64,000 bases of DNA from Artocarpus heterophyllus (Eukaryota > Streptophyta > Magnoliopsida > Rosales > Moraceae), in assembly GCA_025403435.1 (NCBI GenBank), contig CM046354.1, forward strand, positions 21,733,467 through 21,797,466, written 5' to 3'. Shown one piece after another: positions 10,124-23,170 of this stretch. The notes below the pieces were generated by a model. It did not search any database. It saw nothing but the letters and a program-made list of their open reading frames with translations, and was not told the origin of the DNA. The first letter of the stretch is position 1. Each line of letters begins with the position of its first letter. Both the position numbers and the translations under genes were made by a program.

Positions 10124-13100
10124 ATGATTCTGGATCACTCAAAAGCAGGTCCAGTGGAGAGAGACATTGAGTTGGTAATTCATTTGCTTAAGAAACCCTC
10201 TTTTTTTTTTTTTTTTTCCTTTTTTAAAATTTATCTATAGAGAAGAAGGGAAGAAGAATGCTTGAGCTTTTTTTTTTTTTCTTTTCTTAGGTAGCTTCAT
10301 ATTCTCTCCTTTTTTTATGGAAAGAGAAAAGAGAAAAAAGAAAAAAGAAAAAAAGAATATTATGGCTTCATACTGTAAACTATAGTTATAAAAGTAATTA
10401 CAGATGTTTTGTGCAATTAAATAGTCTAGTAAATAGGTATGCATTTTGGATACTTTGTTTGTTTGATCTAAATGGGTCTTTGTTGATTTTCGTAAACAGG
10501 CCATCACTGCTTTAAAAAAAGGTTCAAATTTGCTCAAGTACGGACGTAGAGGGAAGCCCAAGTTTTGTCCCTTCAGGCTGTCCAATGTAAGGCTAATGTA
10601 TTTGGAAATTGCAGTGTGTTTGATTTACTACTATTTTTGCCACTTTTTTTTTTCCCTATATGATATGATTTAAACATATTAGATATAATAAGATCACCAA
10701 CATAAGTTGAATGGGACTTCTTTATTTCTCACCCCCCTGGAAAGCGACCTGCTGCGTTAGTGTTGTTTATTGTCACATCAGGTGTTTTCAAGCCGTAATT
10801 CCATCTTATTAGTTATTCCATTTATTTTTCTAATGCCTTTAGGTACCTGCAAAGTTTTTTCTTTTCTTTCTGTAAATGAAACATGTTAACGAAGTTGCCT
10901 CTATGGTTGTGTAATATAACTATTTGGTGTTTTTTCTTCAGGATGAATGCTTTCTTCTATGGTACTCAGGGAAAGAGGAGAAGTGTATTAAAATCAGCCA
11001 CATATCCCGAATTATACATGGTCAGCGCACAGTAAGTCTCTTCTTCACCCCCTTTATTTTGCATACTGCTTTCCAATAGATCAGAAGAGCAATTCAATGG
11101 CATATTGTAATGTTGTAGGAGATGGATTTTGGTTGATGCCATTTGATATTATTAGCATTTAACCTTACCTATAGCTTCAAGAAATCTTAACATGTAGCAC
11201 TTTCCAAACTGCAAAGCTTCAATGGTCATTTCGTACTGGTTTAGAAGATTCGGTTTTAGTTTTGTTTTGATGCTTTCTTACCAAGCTTCTTTTAATGCAT
11301 TTTTCTGCTTTTCTATCTTGTGCAAATACTTCTTTTATATACTTTCTCTTTGAGGTTGAAAAAAACTAGAGGAGAAAACACAATAAAAGCACTGCAACGT
11401 TTTTTTTATTAACCTGAAATTGAATCCAAACTGATGAGTACAGCCTCTTTTTATTCTCTAACTTAGCAGATTTCTTATCTAACTAATTAACTATTTCTCC
11501 TTAAAAATAGGAAACAAACTTAATACTAGTATTCTATACACCTGACGTGTATAAAGCATAAAATACCTAAAAGACTATTATAGACATTCTAACACTCCCC
11601 CTCAAGTTGGGCTGTACAAATTAAACATTCCCAACTTGTCTACAAACTTTTCAAACAAAGATCTTGATAGTCCTTTAGTGAAGATGTCTGCCGTTTGCTC
11701 TGCAGTAGGCATGTAAGTTACGCAGAGTGTTCCATTCTCAATCTTCTCCTTGATAAAGTGACGATCAACTTCAACGTGTTTGGTTCGATCGTGATGAACA
11801 GGATTATGCGAAATGTTTATTGCTGCTTTATTATCATAGTATACTTTTAGAGGCAGTTCCTTTCTTACTTTCAGCTCTTCCAATAATATTTTCAGCCACA
11901 AGATTTCACAAATTCCATGCGCTACTGACCTTAACTCAGCTTCTGCACTACTTCTAGCCATAACCGATTGCTTTTTGCTTCTCCAAGTCACCAAGTTACC
12001 CCAAACAAATGTACAATATCCGGAAGTTGACCTCCCATCTTCAGCTGCACCTGCCAAATCTGCATCAGTATATACTTCTAGACTCCTTTCTTCATTTTTC
12101 TTGAAAAGTAGACCTCGCCCTGGTGTCCCCTTTAGGTACCTCAAAATCTTGTACAATGCCTCCATATGCGCCTCGGTAGGTGAATGCATATATTGGCTTA
12201 CCCGACTAACGGCAAAGGCAATATCGGGCCTTATGTGTGAAAGGTAGATTAGTCTTCCAACTAGTCATTGATATCTTCCACAATCAACTGGATTACTTGA
12301 CTTTGTTTCACTCAGCCTAGTGGTATGCTCCACTGGGGTTTCTGCAGGTTTGCACCCCATCATCCCTGTCTCAGTTAATAAGTCTAAGATATATTTTCAT
12401 TGTGAAACTGAGATTCCTGTTTTATTTCTGGCAATTTCCATACCCAAAAAATACCTTAGACTTCCGAGGTCCTTTATTTCAAATTCAGCAGCCAAACTTT
12501 TCTTCAAATTCTCCATTTCAGTTGTATCATCTCCTGTTAAAATTATATCATCAACATAGACAATAAGAATAGTGACTTTGTTCTCTTTATGCCTATAAAA
12601 TAGAGTATGATCCGTGTGTGCCTGTTTATAGTTCATCTTGTGGATTACTTTGGTGAACCGATCAAACCATGCCCTCGGAGATTGCTTCAATCCGTACAGA
12701 GATCTTTTCAACTTACATACTTTACCATGCTTCTTTTCCTCATCGAATCCTGGTGGTAAATCCATATATACTTGCTCTTCCAAGTCTCCATTCAAGAAGG
12801 CATTTTTTACATCTAATTGTTGTAGTTCCCAGTCTAGATTCACAGCAAGGGAAAGAAGAACACGTACAGTATTTATCTTTGCTACTGGCGCGAAGGTCTC
12901 TTGATAATCTATTCCATACGTCTGAGTATAGCCTTTTGCAACAAGTTTCGCTTTGTGTCTCTCGATAGATCCATCCGTCTTATATTTGATCGTAAAAACC
13001 CACTTACATCCCACTGGAACCTTGTCACCAGGTTTCTGAACAACCTCCCAAGTTCCATTTTTTTCAAGTGCATCCATCTCATCTTTGATTGCTTTCCTCC

Positions 13101-16100
13101 AAGTTGGATTGGTCCACGCCTCCTGTATAGTTTTGGGAATTTCCTCTTCTGTTAGATTAGCCACAAGAGCCTGCATTGTTCTGGATAAGCGGCTATACCC
13201 CATGAATTTTGATATTGGATGCTTTGTGCAAGTGCGAGTCCCTTTCCTAATTGCAATTGGAAAGTCACCAAGCTCTTCTATCTGTGTATCCATACCTGAT
13301 TTCAATTTGGAATCTTGGCAGTGGGTGTCTAAGACTTCTAGTTCCTTTGGGCGGTCTCTTTGAGTAAGTATATTCAAACGGCTGTATTTTATTCTCTCCC
13401 CTTTTTGTTTGATTTTTTAAAGAATCAGGAAGATGAGTTTGAGGCCGTAAAATTTGCTGAGGTGGAAGTGTCGAATTTGAAATAGGATTTGTCGACTTAA
13501 GAGAATCGGGAGAAGTGGAAGGAAAAATCTTGGTTGTTTGCGAGGGAGAATCTAGGGATGGAAGATTTTTTAAGAGATCTTGAGGAGGAAAATTTGGACG
13601 AAAATCTTGGGATATGGCCTAATCTTGAGGGGATTTCTGAGAGAGTGAATTCGGTGGCAAATCTTGGCAGGTAACCGAATCTTGAGATGGATTTTGGAGA
13701 GGTAAATTCGGATATTTCTGAGATTGTGAATTCGGTGGCAAATCTTGGCAGGTAACCGAATCTTGAGGTGGATTTTGGAGACTTAAAATCGGTTCGGAAT
13801 TTGAAACAACTTCAGGAGAATCTTGAGGACGAAAAATAGGGGAGAAATCCCAAACATACCCCAAAGATCAGGTTTAGATTTTGAATTCAAATCTGATGGC
13901 AGCCGTGGATACTCCCCCTCCCCCTGACACGAATTTTTCACAAAGAAAGGTCTATCTTCAAAGAACGTCACATCTCTGGAAACAAAATACTTTTGTTTTT
14001 CTGGTGAATAACATCTATACCCCTTTTTTGTGGAAGAATATCCCAAAAATATGCACTTAAAAGATCGAGGATCAAGTTTGCTTTGATTTGGTTCAAGATT
14101 ATGGACAAAGGATGTGCATCCGAAAACTTTTAAATCCAAGGTGGACATAAAACGTGAATTAGGGTAGGATTTAGATAAAGTCCTAAGAGGGGTTTGATAA
14201 TTGAGAACACGTGATGGCATCCTATTAATAAGATAACAAGCCGTCAAAACTGCATCCCCCCAAAAACGTTTTGGAACATTAGACGTAAAAAGTAATGATC
14301 GTGCTACTTCTAAAAGATGACGATTTTTCCGTTCAGAGAAACCATTCTGTTGTGGTGTACTTACACAAGAGCTGTGGTGAATAATTCCATTTGTTGCAAG
14401 AAAATTCCCAAGAATTGTATTAAAATACTCGGTGCCATTATCGGTACGAAGTATTTTAATATTTTCATTATATTGGGTTTTAATCATAGCATAAAAATTT
14501 TTGAACACACTTTCAGTTTCTGATTTGTCCTTTAGGAGGTACACCCAACACACACGTGTATGGTCGTCAATGAACGTAATAAACCATCTCTTATTAGTAA
14601 CACTTAAAACTCGAGAGGGACCCCAAATATCACTATGAATTAATACAAATGGCCTTGAAACATGATACTGTTGGGGAGGAAAAGGAAGACGTCTATGTTT
14701 AGCCAATTGACAAAACTCACATTGAAATGAATCGTTCTTGTGAAACAAAGATGGGAACAAAAATTTCAAATAGGCAAAATTTGGATGACCTAATCTATAA
14801 TGTAAGAGCATTATTCTTTGAGTCCTAGAATAAGAGGGAAATCCTACAGCCTTTTGAACATGATCACTTGTAGAAACAACTTCTTCAAAGTAATAGAGAC
14901 CGTCAACCTCCTTAGCACTGCCAATCTTCCTCTTCGAAATCCGGTCCTGGAAAACACAGACAGAGGGAGAAAAATTAACTAAACAATATAAATCTTTTGT
15001 GATCTTGCTAATAGACAAAAGATTGCAAGATAAACTCGGCACATGTAGAACAGCTTTTAGCACAAGACCGGGACCGAGGTTAATAGTTCCTATTCCTGCT
15101 ACAATCGAGGAGGACCCATCTGCAACCTTGACCCTGTGGTTTCTAGGACTTGGAACATAGGTAGTAAATAAATTTTCACATCCAGTCATATGATCTGTGG
15201 CACCGGAGTCAATAATCCAAGGCTCACCTCTTTTTGTTAAACCAGTAAAGTCACTTAAAGAAATACCTGTTTGAGCCATAAGAGACGTTGACGTTGGATG
15301 GGACTCATTTAAAAATTTTCGAAGTTGCTCCAATTGATCTTTGGTGAAGACCCCGGATGCTTCAGGTTGCGATTCTGTGTTAGCCTCGGAGGAAATCTGA
15401 AACACTCTTCCATTACGTCCACGAGACCGACTTGGAGCATTGGCTGGCTTTCCATGTAATTTCCAACAGTTTTCCTTAGTATGATAAGGTTTATGACAAT
15501 GGTCACACCATTTTTTGTGTCCCTTAGGTTCACTTGTGTGATTTCCACCCCGTTCACTCCTGTTGTCACTACCTTTAACAACCAAACCTGAGGTATCCAT
15601 TACTGGAGTAGACACGTCTCCTAGCATTACCCTACGTCGGCTCTCCTCTCCGCGGAATTCGGCAAAGATCTCTTCAATTTTAGGCAGTGGTTTAACTCCG
15701 AGTAGTCGTCCTCTCACATCATCTAAATCCTTGTTGAGTCCTGCTAGGAAGTCGTAGATTCGGTCACTTTCAACCATCTTCCTGTAGAGTACTGCATCAT
15801 CAGGATCCTTCCATGCTGGAGTGGTGAATAAGTCTAATTCTTGCCAAAGCTTTGTCAAGTCGTTGTAGTATTGAGTGACATCATTCTCTCCTTGTCTTAG
15901 GTCACGAGCTTTGTTTCTAAGTTCGAACATCTGGGATGAGTTTTCAAGATCTGAGTATGCCAAAGTCACAGCATCCCAAATTTTTTGTGCGGTAGGAAAG
16001 AGGATATAGGTGTCGGCTATATTGTCCTCCATAGAGTGAATTAGCCATGCCATAACCATTGAATTCTGAGCTTCCCAATTCTGATAAGCAGGATCATCAC

Positions 16101-19100
16101 TACTCGGCTGGGTAATAGTGCCATTTAAGTAGCCTAATTTTCCTTTGCCTCGTACCACCATTAGAACAGAACGGGACCACTTCAGAAAATTTGTCCCATT
16201 TAGCTTGCACGTGGTAATTTGTAGGGAAGTATGGCTGGAATTCTCAGATACTGCAGTGGGAACAATTGTAGAGGTTGGTTGAGAAGTACCTGATGCAACT
16301 TCAGAACCCTCACCTCTTCTTGCTCCAGTCATAGCCATTTTAGCCATTGGTTTTTTCAACTCTAAGTTCTCTCTGATACCATGAAAAAAACTAGAGGAGA
16401 AAACATAATAAAAGCACTGCAACGTTTTTTTTATTAATCTGAAATTGAATCCAAACTGATGAGTACAGCCTCTTTTTATTCTCTAACTTAGCAGATTTCC
16501 TATCTAACTAATTAACTAATTCTCCTTAAAAATAGGAAACAAACTTAATACTAGTATTCTATACACCTGACATGTATAAAGCATAAAATACCTAAAAGAC
16601 TATTATAGACATTCTAACAGAGGTCGTAAAAGAGATGCTTACTACTTGTCCTGAGGACCATTGGTGTCATTTAAAACAATTACCACCTTGACTAACATTT
16701 TGTTACATTCTTTTCATCTATGGGTACTTATCTGCCCCAAATTCAAATTCAAAGGTATAGCATTATGAATATTTGGAGTGCAGAGTATGCCACCAGGAAT
16801 TCAAGCACAAATAGATTACAAAATCACTATATATTTAATTCCTAGGATTTTTAGAAACTCAATCTAAATGTATTTGCCTGTATCATGGTTTGAAAAGGCA
16901 TGCGCCTCGAACGCAGCTTACGCTTTGAACTGCCTGAGGGACTCAACTCTAACTGGTCTATATGGAGATATACTATGGTCATGGATGCCGCCCTGCTAAT
17001 CATATTCAACCTGGCAATTCATTTATCCCAAGCGACATATCTTTCCTGTCAATTAAAAAAAAAAAAAAAGTCACAAAAGAATCAGTACTCTTCTTGCAAC
17101 ATAATTAAAAGCAGCTAATTCCTCATCAAGAGAAGAACCCACAGAGCTAGGGGACTGGCAAAAGCACTCTTAAGAAAACCACGACAACACTTTAGAACAT
17201 GCAACCGTGTCAAGGGACAAGGATCTTGGCCCTGTGCCTGGGGACGTAAGAGGTTGAGTGAGTATTGTGTCTGCTTGAAAGCTACACTTATTGTATGACA
17301 ATTGAGAGAAGATTCTCTCAAATGCCTGTATTTTTTTTACGTAACATGTAAATATGCTGAATAAGGTTATAATCTGTTTCCTTTTGCAGTTATGCTAAGT
17401 TCCCTAAGGTTAAAGTCTCAATGTTGGATATTTGTGTTTCTTTTTTTAAAAAAATTTATCTATTTTTGTTTTTGACTCTGAATTCCTTTCATATCCTTCA
17501 GCCCACATTTCAGAGGTATCCTCGACCTGATAAGGAATATCAATCTTTTTCTATTGTATACAAAGAGAAGTCTTTAGATTTGGTAAGCATATACTTTGTG
17601 GTGGTTTTCTCCTGTTAAACTTCCACTGTGTTTGTTTATATTCTTGTTGAGTTCTTTTAGATCTTTAAGAATTCAATTTTCAAATCAAGTGCTATGCCTT
17701 CTAATTTTACCAGATATGCAAGGATAAAGATGAAGCCGAAGTATGGTTCACTGGTCTAAAGGCAATAATATTACGTTTCCATCGTGAAAGGGGAAGAACT
17801 GAATCAAGAAATGATGTAGCACCATCTGAATCAAGTAGTCCCAGAGCATGCACTCAGAAGAGTTCTCCATTGACCTCTTCGTTTGGTACTGCTGACGATT
17901 CACAGAAGGTGTTCTATTTTTTTTTTTCCATCTGTCTTCCATGATTATCTATAATAGAGAGGTAATCCATATTTGTGTAAATCATACAGGATGGGGTGGA
18001 TGCTACTTCTCTTAATGCCGCATGTAATAATCCTCCTAAACTTGATTTGGAGAAGGCACTCTCAGCTGCAATACATACTGTGCCTCAAATGCAATCTGGG
18101 GGTTCAGATGTTGTGGCTGGACAGTTAAAGGATTCTAGTGTGGATGCTTTTAGAGTTAGTTCATCAAGCGCTGTTAGCTCATCAAGTCAAGGTTCTGGCC
18201 TTGATGGGGGTGATGCTTTAGGTGATGTTTTCATTTGGGGGCAAGGGATTGGTGATGGCATTTTGGGCGGTGGTGTCCATAAAACCAGAAGTTGTTCTAG
18301 TGTTAAGATGGACGCTTATGCGCCTAAAGCCTTGGAATCCACGGTAGTACTTGATGTTCAGAGTATGGCTTGTGGTGCACAACATGCTGTTTTGGTAACC
18401 AAGCATGGAGAGGTATTTTCTTGGGGCGAGGAATTAGGTGGCAGGCTTGGACATGGTGTAGACTGTGATGTTTCTCATCCAAAACTCATTGATGGTCTCA
18501 AAAATATCAGTATTGAATTTGTAGCATGTGGGGAGTACCATTCCTGTGCGGTCACACTTTCTGGTGAGATGTATACATGGGGTGGTACGTCTTTCAAATC
18601 TCAGCTCCTTGGACATGGCAATGAGGCCAGGCAGTGGGTTCCAAAAAAGTTAAATGGCATATTAGAAGGAATTCATGTATCACTAGTTTCATGTGGACCA
18701 TGGCATACAGCCATTGTGACCTCCGCTGGACAATTGTTTACTTTCGGCGATGGAACTTTTGGTGCCCTAGGTCATGGGGATCAAGCAAGTGTTTCAGTTC
18801 CCAGGGAAGTTGAGTCCCTCAAAGGGCTCCGCACTGTGCGAGCTGCTTGTGGCGTGTGGCACACTGCTGCAGTTGTTGAAGTTGTAGTTGGGTTATCAAG
18901 TTCCAGTAGTCATTCTTCAGGAAAGCTTTTTACATGGGGAGATGGAGATAGAGGTCGACTTGGGCATGGAGACAGGGAAACAAGACTTGTTCCTACTTGT
19001 GTTGCTGCTCTCGTTGAGCCAAGTTTTTGTCAAGTTGCTTGCGGCCACAGTCTGACTGTTGCACTTACAACCACTGGAAATGTTTACACAATGGGAAACC

Positions 19101-21841
19101 CTGCATGCGGTCAGTTAGGGGATCCTCAAGCTGATGGGAAGCTTCCCGTTCATGTTCAAGGAAAGCTAACAAGGAATTTTGTTGAAGAAATTTCTTGTGG
19201 TGCGTATCATGTTGCAGTCTTAACTTCAAGAACTGAAGTCTACACTTGGGGAAAGGGTGCAAATGGCCGTTTAGGCCATGGGGATACTGAAGATAGAACT
19301 TCTCCCACGTTAGTTGAAGCTTTGAAAGACAAACAAGTCAAAACTATTAGTTGTGGTGCTAACTTTACTGCAGCTATCTGTCTTCACAAATGGCACTCAG
19401 ATTTTGATCATTCAACTTGTTCTGGCTGCCGTCTTCCATTTAATTTCAAACGAAAAAGGCACAACTGTTATAATTGTGGACTTGTTCTATGTCATTCATG
19501 TAGTAGTAAAAAGTCTTTCAAGGCTTCCATGGCTCCGAATCCAGACAAACCTTACCGTGTGTGTGATAACTGTTTCGCAAAACTCAAAAAACCCACTCAA
19601 ACCAACCCTTCATCTCACTATGCTCTTAGTAGAAGAGGTAGTGTAAATCAGGGGGTCAATGAACTCATTGAAAAGAACAAAAGTCTGGATTCAAGATCTC
19701 TTGTGAAAGAAAATGATATAGCATCTTATAAACGAAACAAGAAACTGGGTTTTAACAGTAACCGTGTACTTCCTATTTCAAGTCAAGTTTCTGACTTTGT
19801 TACCATCGACGGATCTAAATCATTTAACCCTGTGTTTGGGTCATCCAAGAAGTTTTTCTCAGCTTCTCTCCCAGGATCTAGAATTGTATCTAGAGCAACA
19901 TCACCAACATCAAGACGATCTAGCCCACCTCGTGCCAAAACACCAATTCAAACTCTGTCGGGGCTGTCAAAAGTTGTAAATGAAACAAAAAGAACAAATG
20001 AAAGTCTGAGCAAGGAAGTTGTTAAATTAAGAGCTCAGGTATGCTGATTTTCGTTTTTGCAGTAAAACATAACAGTAATTTTTTATCCCTATTTTTTTTT
20101 TGAGATATACAACCTAAACTAGCTGCATTTCTTCAGAAAATGAGCCATCCTACGTGAGAGGAATAAGTACAAAGGTCACAGTGAGAAATAGTCAAATTCA
20201 TTGACAAATTGGTGTTAACATCTTTCTGATTACTCAAATAAATACATAACTTCCATTCAGAAAAATGGTGGTTTGAAGTTCATTTTTTTGGTGAAATTTG
20301 ATCGGCCTAGCGTTAGTGTTGGATTCTCAATTAATGATGGGGAAAGTGAAATGATGCTATGATGTTTGTTCTTCTTTCGTAATTGATCCAATTCAATAGA
20401 AGTTTTTTCTTATAAAAAAATGTTTGTTTATACTGCTTTCAACTTTGAATATTAAGATTATGTAGCTCTAAGATTTATTATTTTTATGCTACTTACAAGC
20501 CTTTAGGATGCAGATTATAATATTAGAATAGACTCAATAGAGAGTTAACAGTGTTTTTCGCTAATTTCTGGTATTAGCAGCAAGGTGCTTTGTGTCCTTT
20601 TTCTCCTAATTAACCTATGATATAGGTTGAAGATCTCACTTCACGATCTCAGCTTCAAGAAATTGAACTGGGGAAAACAACGCAACGGCTAAAGGAAGCT
20701 ATTGCAATAGCAGCAGAAGAAACAGCGAAATGCAAAGCAGCAAAGGAAGTAATCAAGTCACTTACTGCTCAAGTGAGTTTTACACTTTGTTGGCAAATAA
20801 ATGAATAAATAAATACATGAAAAATAAACTGTGAACTTTGCAAAGTAGACAAGTACCAAGGATGAAGTTAAACTTAAGATGGCTTAAAAATAAGATTAAC
20901 TAATGCTTTGTTGTTTTTTCATTGTAGTTAAAGGACATGGCTGAAAGGGTACCCACTCGAACAGAACAGAGCAGCAATACACCCTCATTATGTTCTGCTA
21001 GTCCTACTCAGGACATATCCGCTGCAGCCACCGAACGAAGGAACTGTCCAGTGGCCTGCTGTGAACTGGAATCAATTCAAACAAACAGCCTGATGATTTG
21101 TAACGTAGCGAGCGCTGTTAGTAATAATGCTTCAACTGATACTGAAGTCTTGCATTCAGAAGCAATAACTAAGAATAAGGGTAGAGCAGTGAAACATGAG
21201 ACTGCAAATGGGGATGAATGGGTTGAGCAAGACGAGGCAGGTGTGTATTTTACGCTTGCTTCCTTGCCTGGAGGTCTCAAATACCTTAAACGTGTCCGCT
21301 TCAGGTACGTTATAATCATCTTCAATTCCACACCCCTTTTTCCCAAAAGTGCATTTAGGTATAGTTGAAAATTAGTTCTATTAAAAAATTAGGTACCTAT
21401 ATTATTTGAGGGTGAAAATGTTTGGTTACGGTCATTTGGTTCTATCATATATATAGCTGTTTAGGATACCTGCATGAATCAGGAAGTCTAGTTTAATCCA
21501 TGGGCCCAAGGGCATAAAACTCCATTGTAAGCCAATATATTTTTGAGATAAAGCATCATTTTTTTTCACCTTACAGTAACCTGATTAAATAATATCTAAT
21601 CCCCTTATATGATCTAACATATATAACCTATTAGGAACCTAAACGACTTTGTCTCCACGGTGCTAAATGCACGCTTTGTTGGAACTGGAATTCGGTTACT
21701 AACTTGTGTACCTGAAATCCTATTATTCTCAGTCGAAAACGATTCAGCGAGAAACAAGCAGAACAGTGGTGGGCCACTAATAGGTCTAGAGTATATCGGC
21801 GCTTCAATGTTCATGTCGTTGACAAGTCTAGCGTTGGCTAG
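10124..21841 (+). CDS. PRAF: PRAF/RLD family protein: PH, RCC1, FYVE and BRX domains (complete, nine exons)
   Basis: Exons: 10124-10174, 10500-10586, 10942-11031, 17502-17582, 17714-17908, 17990-20038, 20626-20772, 20928-21304, 21733-21841. All introns are GT-AG and the frame stays open for 1061 codons, close to the roughly 1100 of Arabidopsis homologues. Domains in order: PH at about 17-125 (KYGRRGKPKFCPFRLS near its start); seven RCC1 repeats at about 245-630 with GRLGHG-type signatures; FYVE finger at about 636-702 with eight cysteines and the plant variant RKRHNCYNCG; coiled coil at about 835-900; BRX domain at about 990-1053. In Arabidopsis these proteins bind phosphoinositides, act in endomembrane trafficking, and several (RLDs) bind LAZY proteins through BRX to steer auxin transport. 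The subgroup here is not resolved. Intron 3 is 6.47 kb because it holds Copia-1 in antisense orientation. Confidence 0.95.
11357..11594 (-). repeat. Copia-1 3' LTR
   Basis: 238 bp with TG...CA ends. It differs from the 5' LTR at about five sites, four of them transitions. Confidence 0.93.
11602..16347 (-). pseudogene. Copia-1 gag-pol polyprotein, broken by frameshifts and stops
   Basis: The likely start is the ATG at 16345-16347. Order: gag of UBN2 type; CCHC knuckle (CDHCHKPYHTKENC); aspartic protease (WIIDSGATDHM); integrase with its HSDIWG, TDNGTE and SERKN stretches; reverse transcriptase with YVDD; RNase H ending at 11602. Breaks: a frameshift near 13850 after the integrase, further disruption in the 13378-13783 linker, and TGA stops at 12397-12399 and 12265-12267. 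At both stops the sister element Copia-2 has CGA (Arg), so they look like C-to-T decay at CpG. The linker holds an 81-bp in-frame repeat. Confidence 0.9.
13645..13806 (-). repeat. 81-bp in-frame tandem repeat in the Copia-1 pol linker
   Basis: Two copies start at 13645 and 13726. Each encodes about 27 residues rich in Pro, Ser and Gln around QDSVTCQDLPPNS. It lies in the variable linker between integrase and reverse transcriptase. The same arrangement occurs in Copia-2 at about 32395-32560. Confidence 0.75.
16370..16381 (-). other. Copia-1 primer-binding site
   Basis: TGGTATCAGAGA on the minus strand directly abuts the 5' LTR. This is one base from the standard plant Copia site that pairs with the 3' end of a Met tRNA. 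Confidence 0.85.
16382..16619 (-). repeat. Copia-1 5' LTR
   Basis: 238 bp, same length as the partner at 11357-11594. It is the promoter-bearing LTR for the minus-strand element. Confidence 0.93.
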
Positions 21842-22206
21842 GATGGAGAAAGTTTAGCTCACTGCCCTGTCACTCATCCAAGCACATATCAAAGCGGTTT
21901 CCAAATGGAAGTCTTTAGAAAACTCGGATGCTTTGCATGAATTTGGCTGCCAAAGTGCTGGGTATGTTTTCTAATTGTGTAGTTATGATGTAATTTTTCC
22001 TCGCACTCATCCTTCTGGAATGTGTACAAATACATGTATATTAATATTTTGCATGTATGTCCCTATACATCTCATATTCATACTAACGCACCACATGTTC
22101 CCCTTGTGTGTTTGGGAAGTAGTAAAAGTTTCCTGTTTATATGCATACTCATCTTGAATTCGTAAAATCATTTTGCCAAGTTTGCATACTGTAAGATCAA
22201 GTTATG

Positions 22207-22705
22207 TTGGGGACTACATTGTGCAGTTCCAATTGTATTTCCAAACGCCATACAAAGCCGAATCCTTTATGGTGCCATCTGCCACGGAGTAGTTATCAAC
22301 TTTTAAATCTCTGTCCCCTAGTTCATCCCTGAACTTTTCTATTTGTCATACTAATCTTTATGCACGAGCTCGTGCATGATGCAGATTATCATTTGCAACA
22401 AATAAAAATTGATGAATTTACCCTTTGCAGCGTATGGATAAACTAGTAATGAAAAGCTAATTTACAAATTATCTTGGCTATTAAGCTTGAAAATACTATT
22501 TTATGCCTTTTTATTTGTTTCTTTAAACATTATGTCTGATTAGTTCTTTACTACAAAACTATCTATAAGTTTCAAAGGTTAAACACTGACGCTTTTCGAT
22601 AGAAAATTGACATGAATTTCAAATTCAATGGTATAGTTTTAAGATTGTTCAAAATATAAGATTTTTTTTTTTTTTAATAAACTCGAAATGTAAGATATAA
22701 AATAT
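22207..22705. other. Intergenic DNA downstream of PRAF, no gene seen
   Basis: This begins where similarity to the left PRAF copy ends. It is AT-rich with a T run near 22661. No reading frame, RNA gene or transposon end was recognised. Confidence 0.5.
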
Positions 22706-23170
22706 AAAGAATCCGTTTGGTAAATGGATTCGAATTTTGTTGTTTGGGTTATTTTGATTTGAGTTGTATGATTTGAATTGATGATCTGGATTGATGTTTG
22801 TATGTGCATTTAAAGTGTTAATTAAAATTTAAATTTCTGTTTGGATAGATAGTAGAAATTTTTTTTGATTTATTAACAAATCTAATATTCATGATCTTAA
22901 AAAATATACAATATGAAACTTGATTTATTCATATCTTCATTAAAAAGGCAATGAAAGAATAATCGTCTCAATTGGATATCAAACGAAGAAGTTATGATTT
23001 TTTTCTTCAGAGAGAATTTCAACTTTTACTATAACAAACATAGCTGAATCTAAAGAGTTTATGAGGGACAGAACTCTAAAAACTTGGATCCAAAGAATTT
23101 ATTTTATTTGAATTTTAGGGTAAACAAATACGAATCCAAATGATTCTAAAGATTTGAATATAAAGAGTTA
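22706..23170. mobile_element. MITE-like repeat, copy 2
   Basis: Related to 8931-9579 over most of its length, starting at 'atccgtttggtaaatgga' and ending near 'gggtaaacaaatacgaatcc'. It lacks the nested 120-bp element of copy 1. The ends are more decayed than in copy 1 and the borders are approximate. Confidence 0.5.

Larger units (their letters stand above)
11357..16619 (-). mobile_element. Copia-1: near full-length Copia retrotransposon in PRAF intron 3
   Basis: It is 5263 bp with 238-bp LTRs, flanked by a perfect GAGGT duplication (11352-11356 and 16620-16624). The two LTRs differ at about five positions by my count (about 2 percent). A Met-tRNA-type primer-binding site (TGGTATCAGAGA on the minus strand, 16370-16381) lies inside the 5' LTR, and a purine tract lies next to the 3' LTR at 11595. 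It is antisense to PRAF. The unoccupied site survives at about 316 in the upstream PRAF pseudogene. Same family as Copia-2. Confidence 0.95.

Noticed and set aside
12638..12968. Open frames on the plus strand through Copia-1 (also 31385-31714 in Copia-2)
   Set aside because: They are antisense shadows of reverse transcriptase coding sequence; the minus-strand frame carries the motifs.
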